Program-made: the position numbers and the translations under genes | Notes under the pieces: generated by a model | Told to the model about the DNA's origin: nothing | Databases searched by the model: none | The model's input: only the letters and a program-made list of their open reading frames with translations | From: JAFECT01 sp035551675 | GTDB taxonomy: Bacteria; Pseudomonadota; Alphaproteobacteria; Caulobacterales; Caulobacteraceae | Reading direction: 5' to 3' | Length of the DNA: 64,000 nt | NCBI GenBank assembly: GCA_035551675.1 | Contig: DASZMV010000030.1 | Span: 7,554 to 71,553 of the forward strand | Shown here: piece by piece, positions 29,183 to 38,220 of the stretch | Position numbering within the stretch: position 1 is the stretch's first letter | Layout: every line of letters starts with the position of its first letter

Positions 29183-30820
29183 CTACGGAGAAAGATCGAA
29201 GTCCGCCACCGGGCTTTCCAGGAACCCATAGCGCACCGCCGTCGCCTCGATCCGCGCCGGGCCGTGCAGGTCGATGGGCCGCGTATAGAGCGTCCAGGGC
29301 TCATTGGCGTCGCGCCGCCACAGGATCGCGGCGCCGGGCGTCAGCGAGGTCAGCTCGACGGTGAAGCCGTGGGTCACCGCCTGGGGCGGCGCCGTCACCG
29401 GGGTCACCCCCCCGGGCTTGAACAGGTCGCCCAGATCGCGCGCGGTCCAGGTCGAATAGTCCGGCGCCTCGGCCGCGAACGCGTTCAGCACCTGCGCCAA
29501 CCGCGCCACGTCGCCCGCGTGCGCGGGATCACCGGCCAGGTTGTTCAGCTCGTCCGGATCGGCCTTGAGATCATAGAGTTCCGCCTCGCCGCGATCATCG
29601 GCATAGGCGGACGCCTGGACGGGGGTGAGCTTGCCGGCTTTGCGCGCCGCAGCCACTACATCGGCCATCACGCGCGCGCGCGCCAGCGACAGCACTTGCG
29701 TATAGGGCGCCAGGTTCAGCACATAGAGATAGCGCCCGTCGCGCACCGCGAACACGCGCTCATAGATGTCGTCGACGCGGTTCTGCACGGTGAAGACATA
29801 GGTGTTGGACGCACCCTGGCCGGTCAGACGATCCTGCCCCTGCATCCAGGCGCGCGGCTGCACGCCGGCCATGTGCAAGATCGCCGGCGCCACATCGATG
29901 CCGCTGATCAGGTCGTGACGCACGGTTCCGCGTCCGTGTCCATCCGGCCAGCGCAGGATCAGCGGCGTGTGCACGCCCGCGTCGTAGACCGTACGCTCCG
30001 CGCGCGGCCGCACGGGTCCGCTCTTGGTCAGGAACACCACGATGGTGTGGTCCAGCACATGCGCCGCGCGCAGTCGATCGAGGATGAGGCCGACCTGCGC
30101 ATCGACGCGATGCACGTGCGCGTACTCCGCTTTCAAGGCGTCGCGCACCGCCGGCGTGTCGGGGAGATAGGCGGGCACGGGAACGGCCTTGGCGGACTTG
30201 TCGTCGTCATCGCGCTTGGCGAACAGACCCGTTTTCTTTTCACCACTCTGCGCGTCCGTCACCGTCGACAGGTCGATCACCCCCAGGAATGGCTGGCCGA
30301 TCATCGCGTCGGGCCAGGTCGCGTTGGCCGCCCTATCGTCGACGGTCCACAGCGAGCCGGGCGATCCGAACGGATCGCTGCGCGCACCCACGTGGAAGGT
30401 GACATAGGCCGCCGCGCGCGCCAGCTCGGGATAGCCGCGAATCTCCGGCGGCGGAACCACCGTCCAGGCGCCGGCGCCGGTCCACTCCTGCACCATGCCG
30501 ATGGTCGAGGGCTGCATCCCGGTCAGCAGCGCCGCCGTCTCCGCATCGGCCCCGCCCGACGCGCCATAGAAACCGTCGAATCGCACGCCCTCGCGCGCCA
30601 GCCGGTCGATGTTGGGCGTCTGCGCCGCCGCATCGCCGTAGGCGCCGAGCTGCAGACCCAGATGATCCACCTCGATGACCAGGATGTTGGGGCGCGTGTC
30701 ATACGCGAGGCGAGGACCGATACCGCCCTGCCCGTGGGGCTTGGATCCGCAGGCGGCGAGAGCGAGGCACAGCGCCGCGACGAGCGCGAAACCCCTCTGC
30801 CGTGAACACCTGCGGAGCAT
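29183..30820 (-). CDS. Sulfatase/alkaline phosphatase-superfamily lipoprotein, probably inactive
   Basis: A 545-residue exported protein with lipobox LAAC (Cys 24). The sulfatase fold is clear: RPNILVIEVDHLGLQLGAYG, QTPNIDRLAREGVRFDGFYG, ALLTGMQPS, and VYDAGVHTPLILRWP. The signature that yields the formylglycine (C/S-x-P-x-R before AALLTG) reads A-D-A-E-T at 91-95, the usual metal pair DD near the N-terminus is DH (52-53), and the later D-N/H-G site reads KSG. Catalysis by the normal sulfatase route is therefore unlikely; it may be a binding protein or a divergent enzyme. No frameshift is seen, so it looks maintained. Confidence 0.85.
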   Translation of the reverse strand: MLRRCSRQRGFALVAALCLALAACGSKPHGQGGIGPRLAYDTRPNILVIEVDHLGLQLGAYGDAAAQTPNIDRLAREGVRFDGFYGASGGADAETAALLTGMQPSTIGMVQEWTGAGAWTVVPPPEIRGYPELARAAAYVTFHVGARSDPFGSPGSLWTVDDRAANATWPDAMIGQPFLGVIDLSTVTDAQSGEKKTGLFAKRDDDDKSAKAVPVPAYLPDTPAVRDALKAEYAHVHRVDAQVGLILDRLRAAHVLDHTIVVFLTKSGPVRPRAERTVYDAGVHTPLILRWPDGHGRGTVRHDLISGIDVAPAILHMAGVQPRAWMQGQDRLTGQGASNTYVFTVQNRVDDIYERVFAVRDGRYLYVLNLAPYTQVLSLARARVMADVVAAARKAGKLTPVQASAYADDRGEAELYDLKADPDELNNLAGDPAHAGDVARLAQVLNAFAAEAPDYSTWTARDLGDLFKPGGVTPVTAPPQAVTHGFTVELTSLTPGAAILWRRDANEPWTLYTRPIDLHGPARIEATAVRYGFLESPVADFDLSP

Positions 30821-30859
30821 GTCTTCCGATAGGATGATCCGGCCTCTAGGTCGAGGCGG

Positions 30860-31348
30860 TCACCACCGCTCCGCCTTCGCCTCGCTCACCGCGCTCTTCA
30901 ACCGCTCCGCGAACGCTTCCCGCTCCGCCGGCGCCAGGAAGGCGCCGAGCGTCACGCCCCTGCCCTTGCACCACAGGCGCAGCCGGCTGGCGTGGCGGCC
31001 GGGGTGGGTGAGTTCGATGCGGGTGAAGACCGGCGCCGAGGTCCACACCATGCGCTGCGTCTTCGGCGTCTCGCGCACCACCTCGATGGCGTCGGCGGTG
31101 ACGCGCACGCGCTCGATCCTGCGCGCGGCGCGAAAGTTGAGCCAGAAGGCGAGGCCCAGACCCAACACGTCCAGCCCCAGGAACGGCGGCACAAAGGCGC
31201 CGCCCATCAGGGTCATGACGATGGCGAAGATCACGTTCACCGCCAACACTGGCGCCATCAGCAACACCGCGGCGCGCGGACTCAGCGACCGCCGGGGCCG
31301 AAGCGCGGCGTCGAGATAGAGGCGCGGCGGGTCCGCCGTCTGGGTCAT
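30860..31348 (-). CDS. DUF2244 membrane protein
   Basis: A 162-residue protein with two membrane segments near residues 28-48 and 54-70 (LLMAPVLAVNVIFAIVMTL and PPFLGLDVLGLGLAFWL), followed by a cytosolic beta-rich domain (WTSAPVFTRIELTHPGRHAS). DUF2244 genes are often near nth in Alphaproteobacteria, as here, where it is divergent. Function unknown. The gap to the sulfatase gene is 39 bp. Confidence 0.85.
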   Translation of the reverse strand: MTQTADPPRLYLDAALRPRRSLSPRAAVLLMAPVLAVNVIFAIVMTLMGGAFVPPFLGLDVLGLGLAFWLNFRAARRIERVRVTADAIEVVRETPKTQRMVWTSAPVFTRIELTHPGRHASRLRLWCKGRGVTLGAFLAPAEREAFAERLKSAVSEAKAERW

Positions 31349-31412
31349 GGCTCTAATCTAGGACCTGGCGGGCGCTTGGCGAAGGCTTCGACGCACGCCA
31401 TGGTCGCGCGCC

Positions 31413-32153
31413 ATGGCCGCGCTCGTCTTTCCGCCCGACCCCAAGCGGGTCCAGAAGATCTTCGCCCGCTTCGAAACCCTGAACCCCAAGCCCCTGCCGG
31501 AGCTGGAGTTTCGCGACCCCTACACGCTTCTGGTCGCGGTGGTGCTTTCCGCCCAGGCCACCGACGTGTCGGTGAACAAGGCGACGCGCAAGCTCTACGC
31601 CGTCGCCGATACGCCACAGAAGATGGTCAAGCTGGGCGAGGCCAGGCTGATCCCTTTCATCAGCGCCATCGGGCTTTTCAACACCAAGGCGAAGAACGTC
31701 ATCGCGCTCTCCCGGATCATCCTGGAGCAGCACGCGGGCCAGGTTCCGCTGGAACGCGAGCCGATGCAGGCGCTGCCGGGCGTGGGCCGCAAGACCGCCA
31801 GCGTGGTGCTGAACGAACTGGGCGTCGAACCCGCCATCGCCGTGGACACCCACGTCTATCGCGTATCGCATCGCCTGGAACTGGTGGACGCCACGACGCC
31901 GGAGAAGGTCGAGCGTCAGTTGATGCAGATCATCCCCGAGCGGTTCCTGACCCGCGCCCACCACTGGCTGATCCTGCACGGCCGCTACATCTGCACCGCG
32001 CAACGCCCCAAGTGCGCGACCTGCCCGATCGCGGATCTCTGCCCGTCACGCGGTCTGTTCGATCCGGTGGTGAAGGTAAAGAAGGCCGCGCCCGCGAAGA
32101 CGGTGAAGACGAGAGCCAGACCGAAGGTCAGAGCGGCGAAGAAAAGGATCTAA
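31413..32153 (+). CDS. nth: Endonuclease III
   Basis: A 246-residue base-excision repair DNA glycosylase/AP lyase for oxidised pyrimidines. The helix-hairpin-helix LPGVGRKTASVVLNELG carries the catalytic Lys; the catalytic Asp is in AVDTHVYRVSHRL. The [4Fe-4S] loop CTAQRPKCATCPIADLC has the C-x6-C-x2-C-x5-C spacing. The C-terminus has an extra Lys/Arg-rich tail (KKAAPAKTVKTRARPKVRAA) as in many alphaproteobacterial homologues. Confidence 0.97.
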   Translation: MAALVFPPDPKRVQKIFARFETLNPKPLPELEFRDPYTLLVAVVLSAQATDVSVNKATRKLYAVADTPQKMVKLGEARLIPFISAIGLFNTKAKNVIALSRIILEQHAGQVPLEREPMQALPGVGRKTASVVLNELGVEPAIAVDTHVYRVSHRLELVDATTPEKVERQLMQIIPERFLTRAHHWLILHGRYICTAQRPKCATCPIADLCPSRGLFDPVVKVKKAAPAKTVKTRARPKVRAAKKRI

Positions 32154-32158
32154 AAGTT

Positions 32159-32190
32159 CCGCTCATCCCCGCGGACGCGGGGATGAGCGG
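32159..32190. terminator. Bidirectional terminator hairpin after nth
   Basis: A perfect 15-base stem CCGCTCATCCCCGCG / CGCGGGGATGAGCGG with a 2-base loop starts 6 bases after the nth stop and ends 12 bases before the convergent gene stop. It belongs to the TCATCCCCGCG type of repeated hairpin also seen at 54983. Confidence 0.8.
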
Positions 32191-32202
32191 AGGAGTGGGG
32201 CT

Positions 32203-33228
32203 TTATCGCCCGGCCGACGCCGCCAGGCATGCGTCCACGCCGACCGGGGCGCCGCCGCGTTGCAGGGGGGCGGCCTGGGCGCCTGAGACCTTCATCGCGC
32301 CGTCGGTGCGTTTGAGGAACACCATCAGCGAGCACGCCGGCAGGCGATAGGTCCACAGCGCGCCGTCGCCTTCGCCGCGCGCCAGGTCCGGCACGCCGAG
32401 CGTGCGGCGAATGTCCTCGTCGGAGCGGCCGATCAGGCCCGCGCCGGTCAGGTGCGGCGACGCGGGCAGACGCGGACGATGCCCGGCCTGGTCGCGTTGC
32501 GCCCAGACGTCGGGATTGCTGGCGGCGTTGATGCCGGCGCCCGGCGGCGAATGTTTCACGATGTCGGCGGGCGAGCCGGGCGCCGCGACGACCATGGGCG
32601 GCGGCGGCGGCGGTCCCGGCGGCGGTTCGTTCACCAGGCGCGCGGGCACCATGCGACGCGTGCATTTCAGCGTGGTCTTATGGCGACCGTGACGGCCACG
32701 CGCGCCCTTCACCGTCACCTCGACGCAGTCCTCTTCCTCGACCTTGCCGCCGCGGCCTCCATGGTCGCGCCCCCCATGGCCGCCGCTGTCCTCTTCGGCG
32801 CGCGAGCACGCGTGTCTGGATTTGCGCGCGGGCTTGGCGTGCCGGCCTCGGCCGTGAGCGTCGCGCGCCGGCGCCTCGTCGCAATCCTCCGACGTCGCGC
32901 GCTCTTCCCTGGCGCCGCGACCGCGAGCCGAGCCTTCGCTCGCGCAGGCGTGCGACGTTTTGCGGGGGTGCCTGCCGCGTGCGGGCTTGGCGGGCGCGCA
33001 GCCCTCGTCCGACGCGGTCTCTTCGTCCGCGTGGGCGCGACCGTGTTTCGAGGTCCTGGCGGCCGGCTCGGCGCGACCTTTCGCATGGCCCTTCGCCGTC
33101 GTCTTGGCCGCGGCCTTCTTGTGGCTGGCGGCGGCGGGCGCGGGCTTGTGCGGGCGCGCGGCGGCGGCCTCGGGGAGGGCGAGCGCAAGCGCGGACGCGG
33201 CGAGGGCCAGGAGCAGGACACGGACCAT
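32203..33228 (-). CDS. Secreted basic Cys/His-repeat protein, unknown function
   Basis: A 341-residue protein with signal peptide MVRVLLLALAASALALALPEAAA. Residues 25-190 are low-complexity (Lys, Arg, His, Gly, Ala), with three imperfect repeats of acidic-Cys, a basic GRH-rich stretch and a second Cys (Cys 77/95, 116/141, 168/189); the third, DCVEVTVKGARGRHGR...KC, looks least degenerate. A proline run then leads to a C-terminal domain with GLIGRSDEDIRRTLGVPDLA and GALWTYRLPACSLMVFL, a pattern known from short alphaproteobacterial lipoproteins. The start at 33228 is chosen because the signal peptide begins there. Function unknown. Confidence 0.65.
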   Translation of the reverse strand: MVRVLLLALAASALALALPEAAAARPHKPAPAAASHKKAAAKTTAKGHAKGRAEPAARTSKHGRAHADEETASDEGCAPAKPARGRHPRKTSHACASEGSARGRGAREERATSEDCDEAPARDAHGRGRHAKPARKSRHACSRAEEDSGGHGGRDHGGRGGKVEEEDCVEVTVKGARGRHGRHKTTLKCTRRMVPARLVNEPPPGPPPPPPMVVAAPGSPADIVKHSPPGAGINAASNPDVWAQRDQAGHRPRLPASPHLTGAGLIGRSDEDIRRTLGVPDLARGEGDGALWTYRLPACSLMVFLKRTDGAMKVSGAQAAPLQRGGAPVGVDACLAASAGR

Positions 33229-33355
33229 GGCTTGGCGGTTAGGCGAGATGTAAGGCCGGGGCAAGGCGCTGATTGCCCCAGCCGAACCTCAACCGGCCAT
33301 TGCGCCCACCCCCACGACCCGGCTACCTCCGCGCCAGCACAGGAAAATCCGCCGC

Positions 33356-34342
33356 ATGACCGAAGCCCTCGACATCGTCGCCATCGGTAACGCCATCGTC
33401 GATGTGATCGCCCCGGCCGAAGACGGCTTCCTCGCCAGCCAGGGCCTGCGCAAGGGCGCCATGACCCTGATCGACGACGACCGCGCGGCGCACCTCTATT
33501 CGGTGATGGCGCCGGGGGTGGAGACCTCCGGCGGTTCGGCGGCCAACACCGTCGCCGGCGTCGCATCGCTGGGCGGAAAGGCGGCCTTCGTGGGCAAGGT
33601 GGCCGACGATTTTCTGGGCGAGGTCTACACCCACGACATCGAGGCGATCGGCGCGACCTTCAAGACCCCCAAGCTGGCGGGCGCCGCCACCGGCCGCTGC
33701 CTGATCAACGTCACGCACGACGCGCACCGCACCATGGCGACCTTCCTCGGCGCCGCCAGTCAGCTCGGCCCGGCCGACGTGGACGAGGCCGAGATCGGGC
33801 GCGCCTACGCGACCTATCTCGAAGGCTATCTGTTCGACCCGCCGCCCGCGCGCGAAGCCTTCGTCAAGGCCGCCGCCGCCGCCCGCGCCGCCGGTCGCAA
33901 GGTCGCCATGACCCTGTCGGACGTGTTCGTGGTCGAGCGCTGGCGCGACGAGCTCATCGGCTTTCTCGATCGCATCGACATCGTCTTCGCCAACGAGGTG
34001 GAACTGAAGGCGCTTTTCGAGACCGACAATTTCGACGCCGCCTGCGACCTTCTGTCGGACCGTGTCGAGACCTGCGCGATCACCCGCGGCGAACACGGCT
34101 CGCTGGTGCGCCGCGGCCATGAATTCCATCTCCTGCCGGCGTTCCCCATCGCCCACGTCATCGACACCACCGGCGCGGGCGACCAGTACGCGGCGGGATT
34201 CCTCTTCGGCCTCGCCCGCGACCTGCCGCTCGATCAGTGCGGCGCGCTCGGCGCGCTCTGCGCCTGGGAGGTCATCGGCCACTATGGTCCCAGGCCGCAG
34301 GTATCGCTGGAGAAGCTCGCGAAGGACCACGGGATTCTCTGA
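33356..34342 (+). CDS. PfkB-family sugar kinase, probable adenosine kinase
   Basis: A 328-residue ribokinase-superfamily enzyme: TSGGSAANTVAGVASLGG near the N-terminus (PfkB signature 1), DTTGAGDQYAAGFLFGLA near the C-terminus (signature 2 with the catalytic Asp), and NEVELKALFE between. It is closest in pattern to alphaproteobacterial adenosine kinases, which phosphorylate adenosine to AMP; other nucleoside or sugar substrates cannot be excluded. The stop codon overlaps the first base of a G-type repeat. Confidence 0.85.
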   Translation: MTEALDIVAIGNAIVDVIAPAEDGFLASQGLRKGAMTLIDDDRAAHLYSVMAPGVETSGGSAANTVAGVASLGGKAAFVGKVADDFLGEVYTHDIEAIGATFKTPKLAGAATGRCLINVTHDAHRTMATFLGAASQLGPADVDEAEIGRAYATYLEGYLFDPPPAREAFVKAAAAARAAGRKVAMTLSDVFVVERWRDELIGFLDRIDIVFANEVELKALFETDNFDAACDLLSDRVETCAITRGEHGSLVRRGHEFHLLPAFPIAHVIDTTGAGDQYAAGFLFGLARDLPLDQCGALGALCAWEVIGHYGPRPQVSLEKLAKDHGIL

Positions 34343-34389
34343 GCGGGTCGAGGAAAAGTGTGGAGCGGTTTTCCGCCCGCGACCCGCTC
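34341..34389. repeat. Palindromic repeat, family G (copy 2)
   Basis: GAGCGGGTCG at 34341-34350 pairs perfectly with CGACCCGCTC at 34380-34389, around GGAAAAGTGTGGAGCGGTTTT. It fills the gap between the convergent kinase and Smr genes and starts inside the kinase TGA. The GAGCGGTTT core resembles copy 1 at 38116 and repeats common in Alphaproteobacteria. Confidence 0.75.
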
Positions 34390-34392
34390 CAA

Positions 34393-34935
34393 CTAGATCG
34401 CCGCTTTCCGTTTGATCGCCACGTAAAGCGCGCCGTCGCCGCCGTGGCGCGGGTGCGCCTGCGCGACGCCCGCCACCACCGTGCGCAACGCCGGGTCGGC
34501 CAGCCACTCCGGCGCGCGCCGGCGGATCACGCCGTCGCCGCTGACGCCCTTGCCGGTGATCACCAAGACCGCGCGCAGGCCCATGTCCTGGGCGCGCACC
34601 AGGAACAGCTTCAGCCGGTCCTCCGCCTGGAATTGTCCGAGGCCGTGCAGGTCGATGCGCGCTTCGATCTCGTCGCGCTCGCGAGTGAGGCGGCGCTTGC
34701 GATTGGGTTCGATGGCGTGCGGCGCCGGGGTCAGGTGCTGGCGCCAATAGGGCGTGGGCGCGAGCTTAAGTTCGGGGCCTGTGGTCGACGCGACCGACGC
34801 CTTCATCTCCGCCTTCGAGGTCGGCTTTGGCTCCGCCGGCGCCTCGACCACCGGAACCCGTCCATGCGCCGGCCGCACGGTCCGCGCCACGGCCGCCCAC
34901 AACATCATCTCATCCGGTCGAAGCGGCCTTCGCAT
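34393..34935 (-). CDS. Smr/MutS-family protein
   Basis: A 180-residue protein with a disordered N-terminal half and a C-terminal Smr domain: IDLHGLGQFQAEDRL, then VLVITGKGVSGDGVI and the closing HPRHGGDGALYVAIKRK. Small Smr proteins have nicking endonuclease or RNA-cleaving activity, recently linked with stalled-ribosome mRNA cleavage. It is a single gene in a small convergent setting. Confidence 0.9.
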   Translation of the reverse strand: MRRPLRPDEMMLWAAVARTVRPAHGRVPVVEAPAEPKPTSKAEMKASVASTTGPELKLAPTPYWRQHLTPAPHAIEPNRKRRLTRERDEIEARIDLHGLGQFQAEDRLKLFLVRAQDMGLRAVLVITGKGVSGDGVIRRRAPEWLADPALRTVVAGVAQAHPRHGGDGALYVAIKRKAAI

Positions 34936-35001
34936 GGGGCGGATTTAAGGGCGTTGCGGGTTCGGCGCTAGCGGCTGCATCCAGCACGCCACCTCATTTC
35001 C

Positions 35002-35130
35002 CGTCATCCCGGGCTTGTCCCGGGATCCGGGGTCAGAGTGTGACCTCTTCTGCGCGCAGGTTCGCGCAAGCGCTCACACAGACCTAGTTGCGAGCTGAAC
35101 GCTCGACCCCGGTACAAGCCCGGGGTGACG
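35002..35130. repeat. Palindromic repeat, family F (copy 3)
   Basis: Left arm 35002-35034 (CGTCATCCCGGGCTTGTCCCGGGATCC...) and right arm 35105-35130 (GACCCCGGTACAAGCCCGGGGTGACG) are related inverted copies, each with an internal GGG/CCC hairpin. It lies between the co-directional Smr and histidine kinase genes. Confidence 0.8.
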
Positions 35131-35159
35131 GATAAATTGAGGAATGCGGAGGGAGTTTG

Positions 35160-37415
35160 CTAAGCGCTCGCCGCCGTGGCCGCGGTTTCGGCCGCGTGCG
35201 CGACGGGCGTTTCCTTCACCGGCAGATAGATCGACACCGTCGAGCCTGCGCCCGGCGCGCTGTCGATGCCGACCCCGCCGCCGGACTGGCGGGCGAATGC
35301 ATAGACCTGCGCCAGGCCCAGCCCGGTCGACTCCCCGTCGTCGCGGGTGGTGAAGAAAGGTTCGAACGCGCGCGCCGCGATGTCGGCGCTCATGCCGACG
35401 CCGGTGTCGATGACCGACAGGCGCGCGTACTCGCCGGCGGGGGTGTCGGCGATCTGGCCGTCGCCCAGGCGTACCTGATCGGCGCGCACGGCGATGGTCC
35501 CGCCGTCCTTCACCGCTTCCTTGGCGTTGCGCACCAGGTTCACCAGCGCCGCTTCCAACTGCGCCGCGTCGAAGGTCGCCGAACCCAGGTCGTGCTGCAC
35601 CTCGAAGTCCACCGGCTTGTCGTCCAGCGCGCGGCGCAGCATCGGCTCAAGCCCCAGCACCACCGGCTCCAGCTCCAGCGTCTCCAGCTTGAACGTCTCG
35701 CCCTGCGAGAACGACATCAGCTGCCGCGTCAGCCGCTGGCCGCGTTGCATGGCCGCCAGCGCCGCGGCGCTCAACCGCTTCACCCGCTCGGGCTGATCCG
35801 CCTGGTGGGAAATCATGTCGAGCGCGCCGGTGACCACGGTCATCAGGCTGTTGAAGTCGTGCGCCACGCCGCCGGTGAGGCGGCCCACCGTCTCGAACCT
35901 TTGCGCCCGCTCCAGCGCCTCGGCGGCCTCGCGGCGGCGCGCCTCCAGCGACTGCAGTTCGCGCTCGCTCTCGGCGACCTTGCGGTCCAGCGTCTCGCGC
36001 ACCTCGGCCAGGGCCGCGTGCGCCTTGCGTTCGTCGGTAACGTCGCGCGCGACGCCGGCGATGCGGCGCGTTTCGCCGTCCTCGCCGCGCACGACGAAGG
36101 CGCTGTCGCGAACGATGCGCTCCTCGCCGTCGCTGGCCCGGCGGATGCGGAACTCGATCTCGCGCGGCTCGCCCCGCGCCAGCGCCGCGTTGGCGCTCAC
36201 GATCAAGGGCACGTCGTCCGGATGCACCAGCTCGCGCCAGCGCGTCGAATCCGCCAGCAGCACGTCGCGCGACTCGCCCCACATGGCGTCATAGGCGGCG
36301 TTCACGTGCAGCACGCGCTTCTCGGCCGGATCGTACAGCCAGATGGCGTCGCTCAGCGCCTCGCTGATGGTCGCGAAGCGCGCCTCGCTCTCCTGCAGCG
36401 CCTTTTCGATCTCGCCGCGGCGGCTTTCCAGCGCTTCCGCCTCGGCCTTGGCCTTCTCGGCCTCGGTTTCCTTCTCGCGCAGCGCCTCTTGCGTGGCGCG
36501 CACGTCGGTCATGTCGATGCCCGAGGTCAGGATCCCGGAGATCCGGTCGCGTTCGTCGTAGAGCACCGCGCCGCGCCACGACATCAGGCGCTTCTCGCCG
36601 TCGGGGCGCACGATCCAGCCCTCGCCGTCCTCGGCCAGGGTCTTGTCGCCGGCGATCACGCTCTCGAAAAAGGCGCGCGCCTCCTTCTGGTCCTCCAGCG
36701 GCAGGAAGTCCTTGATCCAGTCCTTGCCGACCACGTCCTCGACCTTGGCGCCCAGGATCCTGGCGCCGGCGCTGTTCACGTCCTTCACCATGCCCTTGCG
36801 GTCGATGGCCAAAAGCATGGCGCCCGCCACCTCGTAGTAACGGCTCTTCATCAGCTCTTCGGGGTCGACCTGGGGCGTGGTCAGGCTCTCCGACTCCACG
36901 ATCGCCGAGGACGAGCCGATCACCTCGCCGACGTCGTTCATGATCGGCATGGCGGTTACCGAGACCAGCATCTTCCGACGCGTGTTCGGGTTGACCATCA
37001 TGTGCTGGAACCCCTTCACCGTCTGGCCGCGCAGGGCGCGCGCCGCGGGCAAGAGGTCCGGCGGAATCAGCCGGCCGTCCGGATAGGTGATGCCCCAGGT
37101 GGCCGAGTGGAACCTCAGGCCCAGCAGCTCGGAATCCTTGCGTCCCAAAAGTTGGTGCGCCGTCCGGTTGGCGAAGGTGAACTTGCCCGAGGTGTCGGTC
37201 TCCACCAGGGCCACCGGGATGGCCTGCAGGATGGTGAACATCCGCTGCTCGGTGCGGTCGGCGCCGGTCGAGGTGCTGGTCACCGCCTGGCGCGCGTTGT
37301 GGAGCGCCGCCGCCGTGCGGGTCCAGGCGATAAACAGCAGAACGGTCAGAACCAGGCCCACGGCCGCGGCAATGCCGAGCACCAGGGTCAGGTTCGTCTC
37401 GCTTTCCAAAAACAT
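35160..37415 (-). CDS. Multi-PAS sensor histidine kinase
   Basis: A 751-residue inner-membrane kinase. One membrane segment at the N-terminus (LVLGIAAAVGLVLTVLLFIA) is followed by three PAS domains (about residues 60-170, 190-310 and 345-465), two predicted coiled coils between them, and a kinase core: H-box GGVAHDFNSLMTVVTG, N-box NLVRNAKEAV, G1 VIDTGVGM, F-box FEPFFTT and G2 STGLGLAQVYAF. No periplasmic sensor domain is visible, so it probably senses a cytosolic or redox cue. No response regulator is adjacent, so its partner is encoded elsewhere. The catalytic residues look intact. Confidence 0.93.
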   Translation of the reverse strand: MFLESETNLTLVLGIAAAVGLVLTVLLFIAWTRTAAALHNARQAVTSTSTGADRTEQRMFTILQAIPVALVETDTSGKFTFANRTAHQLLGRKDSELLGLRFHSATWGITYPDGRLIPPDLLPAARALRGQTVKGFQHMMVNPNTRRKMLVSVTAMPIMNDVGEVIGSSSAIVESESLTTPQVDPEELMKSRYYEVAGAMLLAIDRKGMVKDVNSAGARILGAKVEDVVGKDWIKDFLPLEDQKEARAFFESVIAGDKTLAEDGEGWIVRPDGEKRLMSWRGAVLYDERDRISGILTSGIDMTDVRATQEALREKETEAEKAKAEAEALESRRGEIEKALQESEARFATISEALSDAIWLYDPAEKRVLHVNAAYDAMWGESRDVLLADSTRWRELVHPDDVPLIVSANAALARGEPREIEFRIRRASDGEERIVRDSAFVVRGEDGETRRIAGVARDVTDERKAHAALAEVRETLDRKVAESERELQSLEARRREAAEALERAQRFETVGRLTGGVAHDFNSLMTVVTGALDMISHQADQPERVKRLSAAALAAMQRGQRLTRQLMSFSQGETFKLETLELEPVVLGLEPMLRRALDDKPVDFEVQHDLGSATFDAAQLEAALVNLVRNAKEAVKDGGTIAVRADQVRLGDGQIADTPAGEYARLSVIDTGVGMSADIAARAFEPFFTTRDDGESTGLGLAQVYAFARQSGGGVGIDSAPGAGSTVSIYLPVKETPVAHAAETAATAASA

Positions 37416-37626
37416 ACGCCGTCCTCGCGGTCTCGCCGCAAAACTGCAAGAGACGGACCGTCGCAGCGCCCATAGCCCAGACTTGAGCGCGGCGCATCGC
37501 CCCTCGCGGAAACTTTAACGGGGACTGGAATTTGGCCCGTTCTGTGGCGAACGGCGGGGGCGCGACGGTTCGCCCCTCACGCGAAAGGGCGGGGTTAAGG
37601 CGCCCGTTTTGGGACGTACGAGGTGG

Positions 37627-38004
37627 TTACCAGCGCCACTTGCTCTGGCTGACCGAGAGGCCCAACCAGGTGTTGTCGCCGATCGGGCCCTCGACGCTGC
37701 CCGAGTAATAGTGGCCGCCGCGGGAATCGAAACCGACGCTGACCTGGCCGTGCATCTTCTTGTCGTCGCCCTGGTAGGGCAGCCAGCCGTCGAGGCTGTC
37801 GGGCGGCGAGGTGAGAAGCGCGGGCGTCTGGCCCGGCGCGGGCGGCGGCGGGGTCGAGGTGTTGGCGGTCGAGATCGGGGCGTCGGCCGGGGCGGCCGCG
37901 GGCGCGGCGCTGGGGGTGGCCGGCTCGGCCAGGGCGGCGCCTGCGATCAGGCCAAAGGCGAGGACCGGGAGGGCGAGGGTCGGGAGGGCAAGCTGAAGGC
38001 GCAT
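37627..38004 (-). CDS. Small secreted protein of unknown function
   Basis: A 125-residue protein: signal peptide MRLQLALPTLALPVLAFGLI with cleavage after ALA near 27, a Pro/Ala/Thr-rich linker (about 28-70), and a C-terminal beta-rich segment with MHGQVSVGFDSRGGHYYSG ending WLGLSVSQSKWRW, which could pack against a surface. The longer frame to 38199 reads through repeat G and is rejected. The 210 bp between this gene and the kinase gene shows no feature. Confidence 0.6.
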   Translation of the reverse strand: MRLQLALPTLALPVLAFGLIAGAALAEPATPSAAPAAAPADAPISTANTSTPPPPAPGQTPALLTSPPDSLDGWLPYQGDDKKMHGQVSVGFDSRGGHYYSGSVEGPIGDNTWLGLSVSQSKWRW

Positions 38005-38115
38005 GGTCACGCTCACTTTCGCCAGTTCAAAACGCCATAGCACCTTCGGTTCCGTCGCCGAAGCGCTACCTGTCCAGCTTCGCCTCCGATTGCGGTGAAA
38101 TTTGAGCCGGAGTCC

Positions 38116-38220
38116 CAGAGCGGTTTCCGGCGAAGTGGAAACCGGTTCGCCGTCAGAAACCGCGACCAAGCAACAATCTAGGGCGCCGCTCTGATTCAAT
38201 CAGAGCGAACAGCGCTCTAG
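38116..38220. repeat. Palindromic repeat, family G (copy 1)
   Basis: Starts AGAGCGGTTTCCGGCGAAGT and ends GAACAGCGCTCTAG. It includes a perfect 21-base palindrome CGCTCTGATTCAATCAGAGCG (38187-38207) and a short pair GGTTTCC...GGAAACC. The terminal CTAG contains the TAG stop of the cupin gene. AGAGCGGTTTCC-type repeats with a GATTCAATCAGAGC palindrome are widespread in Alphaproteobacteria. Confidence 0.75.

Noticed and set aside
27339..29231. A 630-codon plus-strand frame across the dipeptidase gene
   Set aside because: It starts inside the membrane-anchored gene in the wrong frame and runs antisense through the M19 gene and the repeats; no domain.
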